From positions 124,001 through 188,000 of the forward strand of contig NZ_JIAW01000017.1 in assembly GCF_000620625.1 (NCBI RefSeq): DNA of 64,000 nucleotides, read 5' to 3'. The stretch comes from Mycobacterium sp. URHB0044 (lineage in GTDB: Bacteria > Actinomycetota > Actinomycetes > Mycobacteriales > Mycobacteriaceae). A program made the translations under genes and the position numbers. Positions 16,661 through 24,457 of this stretch are shown piece after piece; position 1 is the stretch's first letter, and each line of letters starts with the position of its first letter. Below the pieces are notes generated by a model, which saw nothing but the letters and a program-made list of their open reading frames with translations, did not search any database and was not told the origin of the DNA.

Positions 16661-17805
16661 GCACCAACGCTTTCCGCATAGGTCTGCAGCTCGTCGATGA
16701 ACCCCGCCGGGAACCGCAGCGACCCCTTGCGCGTCCGGCCGAGGAAGCCGAGCGCCGCCCGCGCCGACAGCGGCGCCCCCGGGTACTTCAGGAAATCCGC
16801 CAGCGGCACCCGCGGCTGCCACACCGGCCACGGCCCGACGTCCGCGGCGTGCACGATGCCGTCCAGGTCCGCCCATGCCGCCCGGCGCGGCCACTTGGCA
16901 CCCGTCCACGGCTGGTCGTCCGACGGGTCGTACCGGCCGGGGGCGGCCAGCTGCTCGCCGATCCACGTCGCGACCGGAACGCTCACCGAGTTGCCGACCA
17001 TCCGCCAGCGTTCGCCGCGCTTGGCGACCTCCTCGGCCGGCGCCGTCCAATCGGCGGGAAAACCCTGCAGCCGCTCCGTATCTCGCAGATCTGGCGTCAC
17101 GTACGTGCCCGACGGCAGGCGGATGGCCGGGGGAGAGGCGACGCCGACCGACGAGCCGCACTTGATCGGCGGCACCCCGTCGACGGCCCAGCCGAACGAG
17201 CGCATGCCCTCGGTCCAATAGAACCCGCATGCCACATCCGGATAGCCGGCGGCGGGCTCGGGCCGCACGACGTCGTCGGCCAGCAACACATCGCGCGGGT
17301 CTCCGACCCGGCTGGCGACCAGGTACCACCGGTTGCGCCGTTGCGGCAGACCGAACGCGTTGCTGTCCACCACGCGATACGCCCACCGATACCCGAGCTC
17401 CGTCAGCGCGGTGGTGATGAGCTTGAGCGCCGCGCCCTGGCCCAGCGACATCAGGAACGGCACGTTCTCCAGCACCAGCCATGGCACGTCGGCGCCGTCG
17501 AGCAGCCGCAGCACCTCGCCGATGAGACTGCTTCTGGCACCGTCGATTCCGACTTTGCGGCCCACACTGCTCAGGTCCTGGCACGGGAAGCCGGCCACGA
17601 CGACGTCGGTGCGGGCGGGCAGTGACACCAGGTCGCGGACGTCGGCCTCGATCTTGACGTCGGGGAAGCGGCGGCGCAGCACGTGCATGGCGGGCGCGGA
17701 GTTCTCGACGAGCAGTTGGGTCTGATGCCCGCTGGCGGCCATGCCGAGTTCGAGGCCGCCGATGCCGGCGAACAACCCCGCCACGCGCATCGACGCGCGC
17801 TTCAT
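16657..17805 (-). CDS. DNA (cytosine-5-)-methyltransferase, second of a pair
   Basis: A 382-residue m5C methyltransferase. Conserved motifs appear in order: I (LFAGIGGLELG, about 11-21), IV (AGFPCQDLSS with catalytic Cys75), VI (LVLENVPF), VIII (PQRRNRWYLV), then a target-recognition region, IX-like (RDTERLQGFPADW) and X (RMVGNSVSVPVA). It starts at the ATG overlapping the first methyltransferase's stop by 4 nt. Its target-recognition region differs clearly from that of its neighbour, so the two probably modify different strands or sites. It would protect host DNA against the downstream McrBC-like proteins. Confidence 0.93.
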   Translation of the reverse strand: MKRASMRVAGLFAGIGGLELGMAASGHQTQLLVENSAPAMHVLRRRFPDVKIEADVRDLVSLPARTDVVVAGFPCQDLSSVGRKVGIDGARSSLIGEVLRLLDGADVPWLVLENVPFLMSLGQGAALKLITTALTELGYRWAYRVVDSNAFGLPQRRNRWYLVASRVGDPRDVLLADDVVRPEPAAGYPDVACGFYWTEGMRSFGWAVDGVPPIKCGSSVGVASPPAIRLPSGTYVTPDLRDTERLQGFPADWTAPAEEVAKRGERWRMVGNSVSVPVATWIGEQLAAPGRYDPSDDQPWTGAKWPRRAAWADLDGIVHAADVGPWPVWQPRVPLADFLKYPGAPLSARAALGFLGRTRKGSLRFPAGFIDELQTYAESVGA

Positions 17806-19091
17806 CGCAGCCACTCCAGCGCGACGGCATAGCTCAGCCGCGACGGCACCGCGTTGCCGATCATCCGGGCCATCGCCGTGCGGTGGCGCACCGCGTCGAA
17901 CGAGAACCAGTCGGGGATGTACTGCAGTCGCGCCGCCTCGTGCGCGGTGATGGTGCGGCGCAGGCTCGGATGCACGTAGCGGCCCATGCACATGCTGTAG
18001 AAGCCGGTGGTCACGGTCTGCGACGGGCGGTCCCACGCCAGCCGGCCGTAGATCGCCTTGTAGCTGTGGCCGCCGTTGGCGTGGCACTCCGGGCGCTCGC
18101 TGTCTGGCAGGTCGAACGCGCCGGTCTCGAAGAGGTAGTCGATGCGCTTGCGGGTGGCGGGAGCCGACCGGGCGACCGCGTCGACCAGGCCCTGGTCGCG
18201 GCAGGACTCGGGCAGTGCCTCCAGATCCTGGAACGCCCACGCCACGTCACGCGGCTCACGGCGGTGCCGCTCGGCGACGTCGGCCGGGGTGGTGGTGTGC
18301 GTGAGGCTCGCCATCAGGGCCAGCCGGCGGCGGCGCTGCGGCACCCCGATCTCGCTGAGGTCCATCACCCCGATCGACACGTGGTAGCCGAGCCGGCCGA
18401 GCGCTTCCGCGGTGCGTTGTACGACCGAGCGCCGGTCGTTGAGCGCGCCGGGCACGTTCTCGATCAGGATATGTTGCGGTTCAAGCACTTCCGCGGCACG
18501 GACCATGGTGCGGTAGAGCTCGTTCTTGTCGTCGGCGTGGCGGGTGCGGTTGTTGAAGTCGCTGTGCCCCTGGCACGGGGGCCCGCCCACCAGCACGTCG
18601 ATCTCGGCGTGGTGCTTGGACAGCATCCGTTCGGCCGACGTGAGCCGACCGCCGACCTTGCCCGGCAATACCTCGGTGACGTCCTGGCACACCGTGGCGG
18701 CGGTGGGGAAGTTGGCGGCGTAGGTGTCGGCGGCGACCTGATCGACGTCGACGGCCAACACCGGCTCGAACGACCGGTTCAGCGCTCGGGCGGCCTCGGC
18801 CAGGCCGATCGACAGGCCGCCGCATCCCGAGAACAGGTCGACCACGCGCAGCGACGACCGCGAGGCGCCACAGGGCGGGGCGACGGTGCTCTGCAGCCAG
18901 GCGCGTTCGGCTTCGTCGGCGGACGTGGGCCGCGCGTCGCCGCCGGGGTAGCCGGCCAGCACGCTGGTGGTCTTGCGGCCGTCGCGCCGGGTCAGGACGC
19001 GCTCGTAGGTGCCCTTGCGGGTGCGGAACCGCTCGAATCCGGCGTCGATGCTGGGCCGTCGCTCGACGGCGCTCTGGGATGGCTCGCTCAT
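17802..19091 (-). CDS. DNA (cytosine-5-)-methyltransferase, first of a pair
   Basis: A 429-residue m5C methyltransferase with an extra N-terminal region of about 80 residues (basic, possibly DNA-binding). Motif I is VVDLFSGCGGLSIG (83-96), motif IV GGPPCQGHSDFNN with catalytic Cys173, motif VI ILIENVPG, motif VIII PQRRRRLALMA, and motif X ARMIGNAVPSRLS at the C-terminus. ATG start at 19089-19091. It is the first gene of the five-gene cassette, so modification enzymes are made before restriction subunits. A frame extension to 19259 runs into a repeat and is not used. Confidence 0.93.
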   Translation of the reverse strand: MSEPSQSAVERRPSIDAGFERFRTRKGTYERVLTRRDGRKTTSVLAGYPGGDARPTSADEAERAWLQSTVAPPCGASRSSLRVVDLFSGCGGLSIGLAEAARALNRSFEPVLAVDVDQVAADTYAANFPTAATVCQDVTEVLPGKVGGRLTSAERMLSKHHAEIDVLVGGPPCQGHSDFNNRTRHADDKNELYRTMVRAAEVLEPQHILIENVPGALNDRRSVVQRTAEALGRLGYHVSIGVMDLSEIGVPQRRRRLALMASLTHTTTPADVAERHRREPRDVAWAFQDLEALPESCRDQGLVDAVARSAPATRKRIDYLFETGAFDLPDSERPECHANGGHSYKAIYGRLAWDRPSQTVTTGFYSMCMGRYVHPSLRRTITAHEAARLQYIPDWFSFDAVRHRTAMARMIGNAVPSRLSYAVALEWLR

Positions 19092-19206
19092 CAACACCAC
19101 GCGACCTGCGAAGAGTCGTCTGCTCGGCGGCCGTGGCGGATCACATGGGCAATCGTATTCAGCGGTTCCGACAAGTGCGGGCACCTGCGGCGGCGCGCCG
19201 CAATGA

Positions 19207-19250
19207 CCCTGCTCGTCGAAGGTGGACCCGCGGTCGAGATCGGGCACGAA
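19207..19250. repeat. 44-bp diverged direct repeat, copy 1
   Basis: It matches 21083-21126 at 37 of 44 positions (core CGGTCGAGATCGGG), in the same orientation. Read on the minus strand, both encode similar peptides (PDLDRGSTFDEQG and PDLDHGLTFDKKG). The two copies bracket the methyltransferase / ArsR / transporter cassette, suggesting a duplication or the edges of an acquired segment. Confidence 0.6.
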
Positions 19251-19292
19251 ACTTGGCACACGGGCGCACGCTCGACCGGGGGCGCAGGCCGC

Positions 19293-19928
19293 TCAGGCTG
19301 TGGTGGGTTTGCGGGCGACGAGACGTTCGACCAGACCGAGTTTGAACCGCTGGACCCGTTCGACGTCCAAGCCGGCGGTCCGGACTTGGTTCAGTGGGCG
19401 GCGAAGGAAATGTTCGCCGCCGAGCGGCACGGTGAACACCTCGAGGAACCGCTGCACTGCCCGGGCAACAGCTGAGCTGCTTTGGATGTGGTCGACCAGA
19501 ATGAGTCGGCCGCCCGGGCGCAGTACCCGGGTCATCTCGGCGATGGCTTTGGCGTGATCGGGGATGGCGCAGAGTCCGAAGGTGCAGACGACGGTGTCGA
19601 ACGAGGCGTCGTCGAATGGCAGCTGGTGGGCGTCGGCCTGCTGCAGGGTGGGCGTGCGGCCGAGGTCTGCGGCGCGGTGGCGGGCGATGTCGAGCATCCC
19701 GTCGCTCAGGTCGATCCCGGTCAGCGTGATGTCGTCGGGGTAGAAGTCGAGGTTCAGGCCTGTCCCGACGGCGACCTCCAACACCTCGCCGCTGGCTTGC
19801 CGGCACACCCAGTGGCGGGAGTCGCCAAACAGGTGCCGATCGAAGAAACCCATTTCTCGGTCGTAGGAGTGGGATTTCTTGTCCCAGTAGCGATTCCAGC
19901 GGGCGCTGCGGTCCTTGGTGGCAGACAA
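19293..19928 (-). CDS. Class I SAM-dependent methyltransferase (UbiE/Methyltransf_11 type)
   Basis: A 211-residue SAM methyltransferase. Motif I is VLEVAVGTGLNLDFY, the acidic loop LTGIDLSDGML, and the motif IV region SFDTVVCTFGLCAI. It has a TTG start at 19926-19928, supported by a perfect AGGAGG nine bases upstream; the next ATG would delete the N-terminal helix. It is divergent from a CmtR-like metal sensor and a cation transporter with an operator-like repeat between, so it is probably part of the same metal response. The substrate is unknown. Closely related annotations include ubiquinone/phosphatidylethanolamine methyltransferases. Confidence 0.82.
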   Translation of the reverse strand: MSATKDRSARWNRYWDKKSHSYDREMGFFDRHLFGDSRHWVCRQASGEVLEVAVGTGLNLDFYPDDITLTGIDLSDGMLDIARHRAADLGRTPTLQQADAHQLPFDDASFDTVVCTFGLCAIPDHAKAIAEMTRVLRPGGRLILVDHIQSSSAVARAVQRFLEVFTVPLGGEHFLRRPLNQVRTAGLDVERVQRFKLGLVERLVARKPTTA

Positions 19929-19967
19929 GCGGTGTTACCTCCTGATGGCCGTATCTCTGGACTTAGC

Positions 19968-20010
19968 CTATAGATACACCATTTTCTGGATACAGAATCG
20001 TGTGTACTAT
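19968..20010. promoter_or_regulatory. Divergent operator/promoter region of the metal cassette
   Basis: CTATAGATAC (19968-19977) and, on the other strand, ATAGTACAC (reverse of 20002-20010) form a long imperfect inverted repeat in an AT-rich intergenic region. TACTAT at 20005-20010 can serve as a -10 for the ArsR gene, giving an mRNA with almost no leader. CmtR-type sensors bind TATA-rich inverted repeats, so this is the expected site. Confidence 0.45.
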
Positions 20011-20018
20011 GGCGGATC

Positions 20019-20348
20019 ATGGAGACCTTGATCCATAGTGACGCGCTGGCCCGGTTCGGGTATGCGCTCTCGGACAAGACCCGCACGCTCATTCTGTTGA
20101 GCCTGCGCACGGCGCCCCGATACCCGTCGGAGCTCGCCGAGGAGATCGGCGTCTCGCGCCAGATCGTGTCCAATCATCTTGCGTGCCTGCGCGGCTGTGG
20201 CCTGGTTGTGGCGGTGCCAGAGGGTCGGCGCGCCCGCTACGAGCTGGCCGACCCGCGCATCGGCCATGCGCTTGATGACCTGATCGGTCTCGTCCTGGCC
20301 GTCGACCCGGCGTGCTGCCCTGACGCGCAACGGGAGGGCTGCTGCTGA
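20019..20348 (+). CDS. ArsR/SmtB-family metal sensor, CmtR-like
   Basis: A 109-residue winged-helix repressor. The recognition region SRQIVSNHLACLRGCGLVVA holds Cys56 and Cys60 in the same context as the Cd/Pb-binding pair of M. tuberculosis CmtR. The C-terminal tail supplies further cysteines (ACC at 98-100 and a final GCC), matching the third CmtR ligand. It should release DNA on binding Cd(II), Pb(II) or a similar soft metal. Its stop overlaps the transporter start by one base (TGATG), so sensor and exporter are coupled. The metal specificity is inferred from the cysteine pattern. Confidence 0.88.
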   Translation: METLIHSDALARFGYALSDKTRTLILLSLRTAPRYPSELAEEIGVSRQIVSNHLACLRGCGLVVAVPEGRRARYELADPRIGHALDDLIGLVLAVDPACCPDAQREGCC

Positions 20349-21037
20349 TGGCCTTCGAACTCGGCCTGCGCCAACCCCCGACGGCGCGACGTCGGCGGGT
20401 GCTCTCGCAGCGGATCCGCTGGTTCGTGGCCGCCACCATCTCCTACAACGTGGTGGAGGCCGTCATCGCCCTCACCGAAGGCACCCGAGTGTCCTCGACC
20501 GCGTTGATCGGCTTCGGCCTGGACTCGGTGATCGAGGTGTCGTCGGCGGCGGCGGTGGCCTGGCAGTTCGCCGGTAAGGATCCGGAGGTCCGCGAAAAGG
20601 TCGCGCTGCGCATCATTGCGTTCTCGTTCTTCGGACTGGCGCTCTACGTCGGCGTCGACGCGGTGCGGTCGCTGTTCGGCCTCGGCGAAGCGCAACACTC
20701 CAGCATCGGCATCGGCTTGGCCGCTGCCAGCCTGGTGATCATGCCGGTGCTGTCGTGGGCCCAACGTCGCGCCGGGCGCGAACTGGGTTCACTCTCTGCG
20801 GTTGCCGACTCCAAACAGACCCTGCTCTGTACCTATCTGTCGGCCATCCTGCTGGTCGGCTTGCTGCTCAACAGCCTGTTCGGCTGGTCGTGGGCAGATC
20901 CGATCGCCGCGTTGGGCATCGCGGTGATCGCGGTTCGGGAGGGCATCAACGCCTGGAAGGGCGATGCCTGTTGCCCCGCGCCGGTCAGCACGAAAACCGC
21001 TGCGGACGAAGACAACTGCGACTGCTGCGACGACTAA
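20348..21037 (+). CDS. Cation transporter of CDF type with a cysteine-rich tail
   Basis: A 229-residue membrane protein with about five or six helices, including ISYNVVEAVIALTEG and GFGLDSVIEVSSAAAVAWQF, whose FGLDSVIE segment resembles the metal-site helix of cation diffusion facilitators. The C-terminal tail is rich in soft-metal ligands (ACCPAP, then DNCDCCDD), unlike the usual cytoplasmic CDF domain. It is coupled to the CmtR-like sensor and should export Cd, Pb, Zn or a similar ion. Its short length and missing C-terminal domain set it apart from classical CDF proteins. Confidence 0.8.
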   Translation: MAFELGLRQPPTARRRRVLSQRIRWFVAATISYNVVEAVIALTEGTRVSSTALIGFGLDSVIEVSSAAAVAWQFAGKDPEVREKVALRIIAFSFFGLALYVGVDAVRSLFGLGEAQHSSIGIGLAAASLVIMPVLSWAQRRAGRELGSLSAVADSKQTLLCTYLSAILLVGLLLNSLFGWSWADPIAALGIAVIAVREGINAWKGDACCPAPVSTKTAADEDNCDCCDD

Positions 21038-21082
21038 CCGGACGAAAGGGCAGACTCATCATGGCCCGGATCAGCGATCAGG

Positions 21083-21126
21083 CCCTTCTTGTCGAACGTG
21101 AGCCCGTGGTCGAGATCGGGCCCGAA
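21083..21126. repeat. 44-bp diverged direct repeat, copy 2
   Basis: Partner of 19207-19250, with seven mismatches, located just after the cation transporter. On the minus strand its peptide extends to VPPSVHEYAKFGPDLDHG, inside a short open frame (to about 21381) that overlaps the RES remnant and that I do not believe is a gene. Confidence 0.6.
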
Positions 21127-21199
21127 CTTCGCATACTCGTGCACGCTCGGCGGAACGATCGCGATGCTGGGCCGTCCTGCTGGCTCCAATCCCCAGCCG

Positions 21200-21607
21200 T
21201 CAGCTTGCAAGCCAACCAATGCGATGTATGCGCATCGCCTCGAGGAGGTCTTCATCGTCGGGCGATATGGCCGTTGGCCATTCGCGTGACGTGACCTCGG
21301 GCGGCGAGTCGGTGGCACCTCGCTCGTAGATCGCCCACAGAATGAAGTCGTCGCCATGTCGCGACAGGTATTGGACGCCATTCATCCGCTCGCCCTCGGG
21401 GCCCACTATCTCGTAGATCCACGCTGACATCGACTGCGTTAGTTCGCGCGGTTCACCTTCCCGGATTGCCGCGGCGTCGACGTCTGAAAATCCGAGATCG
21501 CTTGCCAATGGCAGGGATTGCGCCCGCAGGGTCGGAAGCGTCTCGGTCCGGAGGCAATCACCCAACTGCGGCGTATTGGCGGGCTGCCGCGATGACCCGC
21601 GGTCCAT
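21200..21607 (-). pseudogene. RES-domain toxin remnant lacking its N-terminal half
   Basis: The frame encodes the C-terminal half of a RES-domain toxin (enzymes that degrade NAD+): EPRELTQSMSAWIYE, then GVQYLSRHGDDFILWAIYER, with the conserved Ser in YLSRHGD. The N-terminal half, with the conserved Arg and Glu of the RES triad, is missing: upstream the frame immediately overlaps the antitoxin gene. The only good start (ATG at 21605-21607) would give about 135 residues, of which the first 15 or so read antitoxin DNA. It is therefore probably inactive after an internal deletion. The antitoxin next to it is intact. Confidence 0.6.
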
Positions 21608-21950
21608 CGGCGTCGACATCGCCATCCCGCAGCACGCGGGCCGGCGAGACATCGTCGAGAAATGGGTTCAGTCCCTGAAACCATGCTTGAACAATCTGCG
21701 TGTTGTCTTTGAGATTGACGACCCGCGCAGCTCTGTAGGCCACTCGCAACCGCTCGACATCACTGGGATTTGCGATGTTGCGGGATCCCTCCGCCCACTG
21801 CCTGACGGCTCGCGTCTCCTTCACCCCGCCGATGTAGGCCACCAGCTTCGCGCCAAGCAGGCTTCGGAGCGCGGTTACCAGCTCAGCAGGGCTCATCCCG
21901 ACGGCCTCGTTGTAGGCGGCGAGGTCTGGGCGTCCGGTTGCGACTGCCAT
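21558..21950 (-). CDS. Xre/MbcA/ParS-type antitoxin
   Basis: A 130-residue antitoxin. The N-terminal part is a helix-turn-helix of the Xre type (MSPAELVTALRSLLG, then TRAVRQWAEG). The C-terminal part is the toxin-binding domain (VQAWFQGLNPFLDDVSPARV). In MbcTA-like systems this protein neutralises a RES-domain NAD+-degrading toxin encoded directly downstream, as here. ATG start at 21948-21950. It appears complete even though the toxin is truncated, so it may now act as a solitary regulator or be on the way to loss. Confidence 0.8.
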   Translation of the reverse strand: MAVATGRPDLAAYNEAVGMSPAELVTALRSLLGAKLVAYIGGVKETRAVRQWAEGSRNIANPSDVERLRVAYRAARVVNLKDNTQIVQAWFQGLNPFLDDVSPARVLRDGDVDADGPRVIAAARQYAAVG

Positions 21951-21985
21951 TTCAGTACACCCAACTCTCTATCCTTCGAACACCA

Positions 21986-22000
21986 TATAGAACCACTATA
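21986..22000. promoter_or_regulatory. AT-rich palindrome upstream of the Xre antitoxin
   Basis: TATAG-AACCA-CTATA is a perfect 5-bp-arm inverted repeat in the promoter region of the minus-strand antitoxin gene. It may include its -10 box (TATAGT on the minus strand). It is a candidate autoregulatory site. Confidence 0.4.
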
Positions 22001-22106
22001 GGTTCACATTGCGAATCTCACCATGGATCACACACAAGAACGCAGGTCCGAACCCAGCGGCGGACCGCCGCGTCGTCGCTCGCCCGTGGCATGTTCCACT
22101 GGATCG

Positions 22107-23471
22107 GTGAGTAACACCCAGCGAGTCACCACCCCCGCCGTCACGCACGTGCCCGGCACGCCGAACCTGCTGCTCGGCGCGTACGCCGTGGCAGACGTCG
22201 GCTACGCGATGGAGGAGTTCTTCGTCTCGGGAACGGCGACGAGCTACGACCCGGCTGGTGCGACGGCGGACTACACGACGCGCATCGTCGTCCTCACTCC
22301 GAGCGACCCTACGAGGTTCAACGGCACGGTCCTCGTCGAATGGGTCAACGTCAGCGGCGGCATCGACGCGCCCGCGGTGTGGTTCATGGCGCACCGCGAG
22401 ATCATCCGCGCCGGTTACGCCTACGTCGCCGTCTCGGCGCAACGCGTCGGCGTCGAGGGTGGCGGCGCCAGCATCACCGGCTTCGACATGTCGTTGAAGA
22501 CGCAAGACGCGCAACGCTACGGGACGCTCGAGCACCCCGGCGACGCCTACGCCTACGACATCTTCTCCCAGATCGGACAGCTGATCCGCGACCGCCCGGG
22601 CGACGTGCTCGGTGAATCGCGCCCGGAAGCCGTTGTGGCGATTGGCGAATCGCAGTCCGCGATGTTCCTGAGCACCTACGTCAACGCCGTCGATCCGCTG
22701 GCGAAGACGTACGACGGCTTCCTGGTCCACTCGCGCTTCGGTGAGGCGGCGCCGCTCGACGGCACGTCGATTCTCGACGCCGGCGAGCCCGAGGCCACGC
22801 CGTTCACCGACGAACTGCGCGTCCCCGTCATGACGGTCATCACCGAAACCGACCTCGTCGACGGCGTGCGGGTCGGCTATCACCGGGCCCGGCGGCCCGA
22901 CGCAAACACGTTGCGCACGTGGGAGATTCCCGGCACCGCGCACGCCGACAACTACACGATCAAGGTCGGGTTCATCGACTCCGGCTCGGCGCCGCTGGCC
23001 GACCTCGTCGCCGCGTACGAACCCACCAAAACCCTGATGGGCCAGGAGCTCCCGCACTTCATCAACTTCGCCCCGCAGCACCACTACGTGCTGCAGGCGG
23101 CGCTCGCCCAACTGAACGACTGGGTGCGCACGGGTACCCCTGCGCCGACGGCCCCGCCGATCGACATGACCGACGGCCAGCTCACCCTCGACGCGCACGG
23201 AAACGCGACCGGCGGTGTGCGCACACCGTGGATCGACGTGCCGGCCGCGCGGACGTCGGGCATCGGCGCCACCGAGCCGTTGATGGCGATGCTGTTCGGC
23301 TCGGCCGACGTGTTCGACGCCGAGACCCTCGAGCGGCTCTATCCCGGCGGGAGGGCCGAGTACGTCGACCGGTTCACCCAAGCGCTCGACGCGGCGATCG
23401 GCGCGGGTTTCCTGCTCGCCGCCGACCGCCAGGAGATTCTGGACCTCGCCGAATCGGCCTATCCCGGCTAG
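22107..23471 (+). CDS. Alpha/beta-hydrolase-domain protein
   Basis: A protein of about 454 residues in the large alpha/beta-hydrolase family common in mycobacteria. A beta-rich N-terminal part (MEEFFVSGTATSY, then TRIVVLTPSD) leads to a hydrolase core with the nucleophile elbow AIGESQSAMFL (Ser in GESQS). A His near the C-terminal part of the core (EIPGTAHADNY) probably completes the triad. I prefer the GTG at 22107; an ATG at 22023 would add 28 low-complexity residues and has no ribosome-binding site. No signal peptide is seen. It is the first gene of a possible operon with mug and a Ddn-like gene. The substrate is unknown; an ester or lactone is likely. Confidence 0.78.
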   Translation: MSNTQRVTTPAVTHVPGTPNLLLGAYAVADVGYAMEEFFVSGTATSYDPAGATADYTTRIVVLTPSDPTRFNGTVLVEWVNVSGGIDAPAVWFMAHREIIRAGYAYVAVSAQRVGVEGGGASITGFDMSLKTQDAQRYGTLEHPGDAYAYDIFSQIGQLIRDRPGDVLGESRPEAVVAIGESQSAMFLSTYVNAVDPLAKTYDGFLVHSRFGEAAPLDGTSILDAGEPEATPFTDELRVPVMTVITETDLVDGVRVGYHRARRPDANTLRTWEIPGTAHADNYTIKVGFIDSGSAPLADLVAAYEPTKTLMGQELPHFINFAPQHHYVLQAALAQLNDWVRTGTPAPTAPPIDMTDGQLTLDAHGNATGGVRTPWIDVPAARTSGIGATEPLMAMLFGSADVFDAETLERLYPGGRAEYVDRFTQALDAAIGAGFLLAADRQEILDLAESAYPG

Positions 23472-23473
23472 TG

Positions 23474-24016
23474 ATGGCCGAGTTCGACCCCGACCTGCTC
23501 GCCACCGGGCTGGACGTCATCTTCTGCGGCATCAATCCGGCATCCAGTGCGGCCGCCGACGGCCACAACTTCTCGCATCGAAGCAACCGGTTCTGGACCG
23601 TGCTGCATCTGGCGGGGTTCACCGAGACGCGCCTGCGGCCCGAGGACGAGCGCGACCTGCTGGGGCATGGCTGCGGCATCACCGCGGTCGTCGCTCGGCC
23701 GACTCAGCGGGCCGGCGAGGTATCGGCCGCCGAATTCCGAAGCGCACGACCGGCCTTCGAAGCGAAGATCCACCGTTACGCTCCGCGGGTCGTCGCCTTC
23801 CTGGGAAAGCGCGCACTCGCAGCGATGCTCGCCCCATCCGACATCGCGTGGGGACGCCAACCGGTGCCATTCGCGGGGACGACGAGTTGGGTGCTTCCCA
23901 ACCCGAGTGGCCTCAACAAGAACTTCCCACTCGACGCGCTCGTCGTCGCCTATGCCGAACTCCACCAGGCTCTCAGCGGACCCGCCCCAGCCGTGCCACG
24001 ATGGAACGATGGCTGA
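23474..24016 (+). CDS. mug: Mismatch-specific uracil/thymine DNA glycosylase, Mug/TDG family
   Basis: A 180-residue glycosylase that removes uracil or thymine opposite guanine. The catalytic motif is FCGINPASS (residues 17-25; Asn at 21 activates water) and the wedge/intercalation motif is VLPNPSGLN. Family members have GINPG; the Gly-to-Ala change after Pro is a mild variant. ATG at 23474 sits right after the hydrolase stop; the GTG one codon earlier also fits. Like Vsr elsewhere in the window, it counters damage from cytosine or 5-methylcytosine deamination. Confidence 0.85.
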   Translation: MAEFDPDLLATGLDVIFCGINPASSAAADGHNFSHRSNRFWTVLHLAGFTETRLRPEDERDLLGHGCGITAVVARPTQRAGEVSAAEFRSARPAFEAKIHRYAPRVVAFLGKRALAAMLAPSDIAWGRQPVPFAGTTSWVLPNPSGLNKNFPLDALVVAYAELHQALSGPAPAVPRWNDG

Positions 24017-24443
24017 GGACGCGAAGGTCTCCGAACGCGAGTTCAACGAACGCAACATCGAGGAGTTCCGCCGCAACGGCGGGAAGGTCGGCGGTCAGTT
24101 CGAGGGCTTCCCGCTGCTGTTGCTCACCTCCACGGGCGCCAAGAGCGGCGACGAACGCCTCAATCTGATCGGCTATTTCGACATCGACGACAAGATCTAC
24201 GTCGTGGGCTCCGCGGCCGGGCGCGACGCGAGTCCCGGCTGGGTGTTCAACTTGCGCGCCAACCCCAACGTGTCGATCGAGGTGGGCTCCGATCCGCCGA
24301 AGCGGGTGGTGGCCCACGAACTTCCGCGCGAGGAGCGCGACCGCATCTACGCCGCCATCGTCGAGCGGGCACCGGGATTCGGCGAATACGAGAAGCGCAC
24401 CGAGCGCGTCATTCCCGTCTTCGAGCTGACGCCCAGCAGCTAG
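24009..24443 (+). CDS. Deazaflavin (F420)-dependent nitroreductase family protein
   Basis: A 144-residue split-barrel protein of the Ddn family. Typical segments are LLLLTSTGAKSGDERLN, DDKIYVVGSAAGRDASPGW and FNLRANPNVSIEVGS, which form the F420H2-binding barrel. Such enzymes reduce quinones or nitro compounds; the best known activates pretomanid. It starts at the ATG overlapping the mug stop by 8 nt, so it is coupled to that gene. Its natural substrate is not predictable. Confidence 0.88.
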   Translation: MAEDAKVSEREFNERNIEEFRRNGGKVGGQFEGFPLLLLTSTGAKSGDERLNLIGYFDIDDKIYVVGSAAGRDASPGWVFNLRANPNVSIEVGSDPPKRVVAHELPREERDRIYAAIVERAPGFGEYEKRTERVIPVFELTPSS

Positions 24444-24457
24444 AGGGATTCGTCGCC

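Noticed and set aside
13940..19091. Type I, BREX or DISARM identity for the restriction cassette
   Set aside because: No HsdS/HsdR, no BrxL/PglZ and no SNF2 helicase or PLD protein is present; two m5C methyltransferases with McrB/McrC-like proteins fit LlaJI/BsuMI instead.
21034..21381. Minus-strand frame containing the peptide of the 44-bp repeat
   Set aside because: It overlaps the RES remnant and has no start signal or family; the similarity to the first repeat is better explained by duplication of a fragment.
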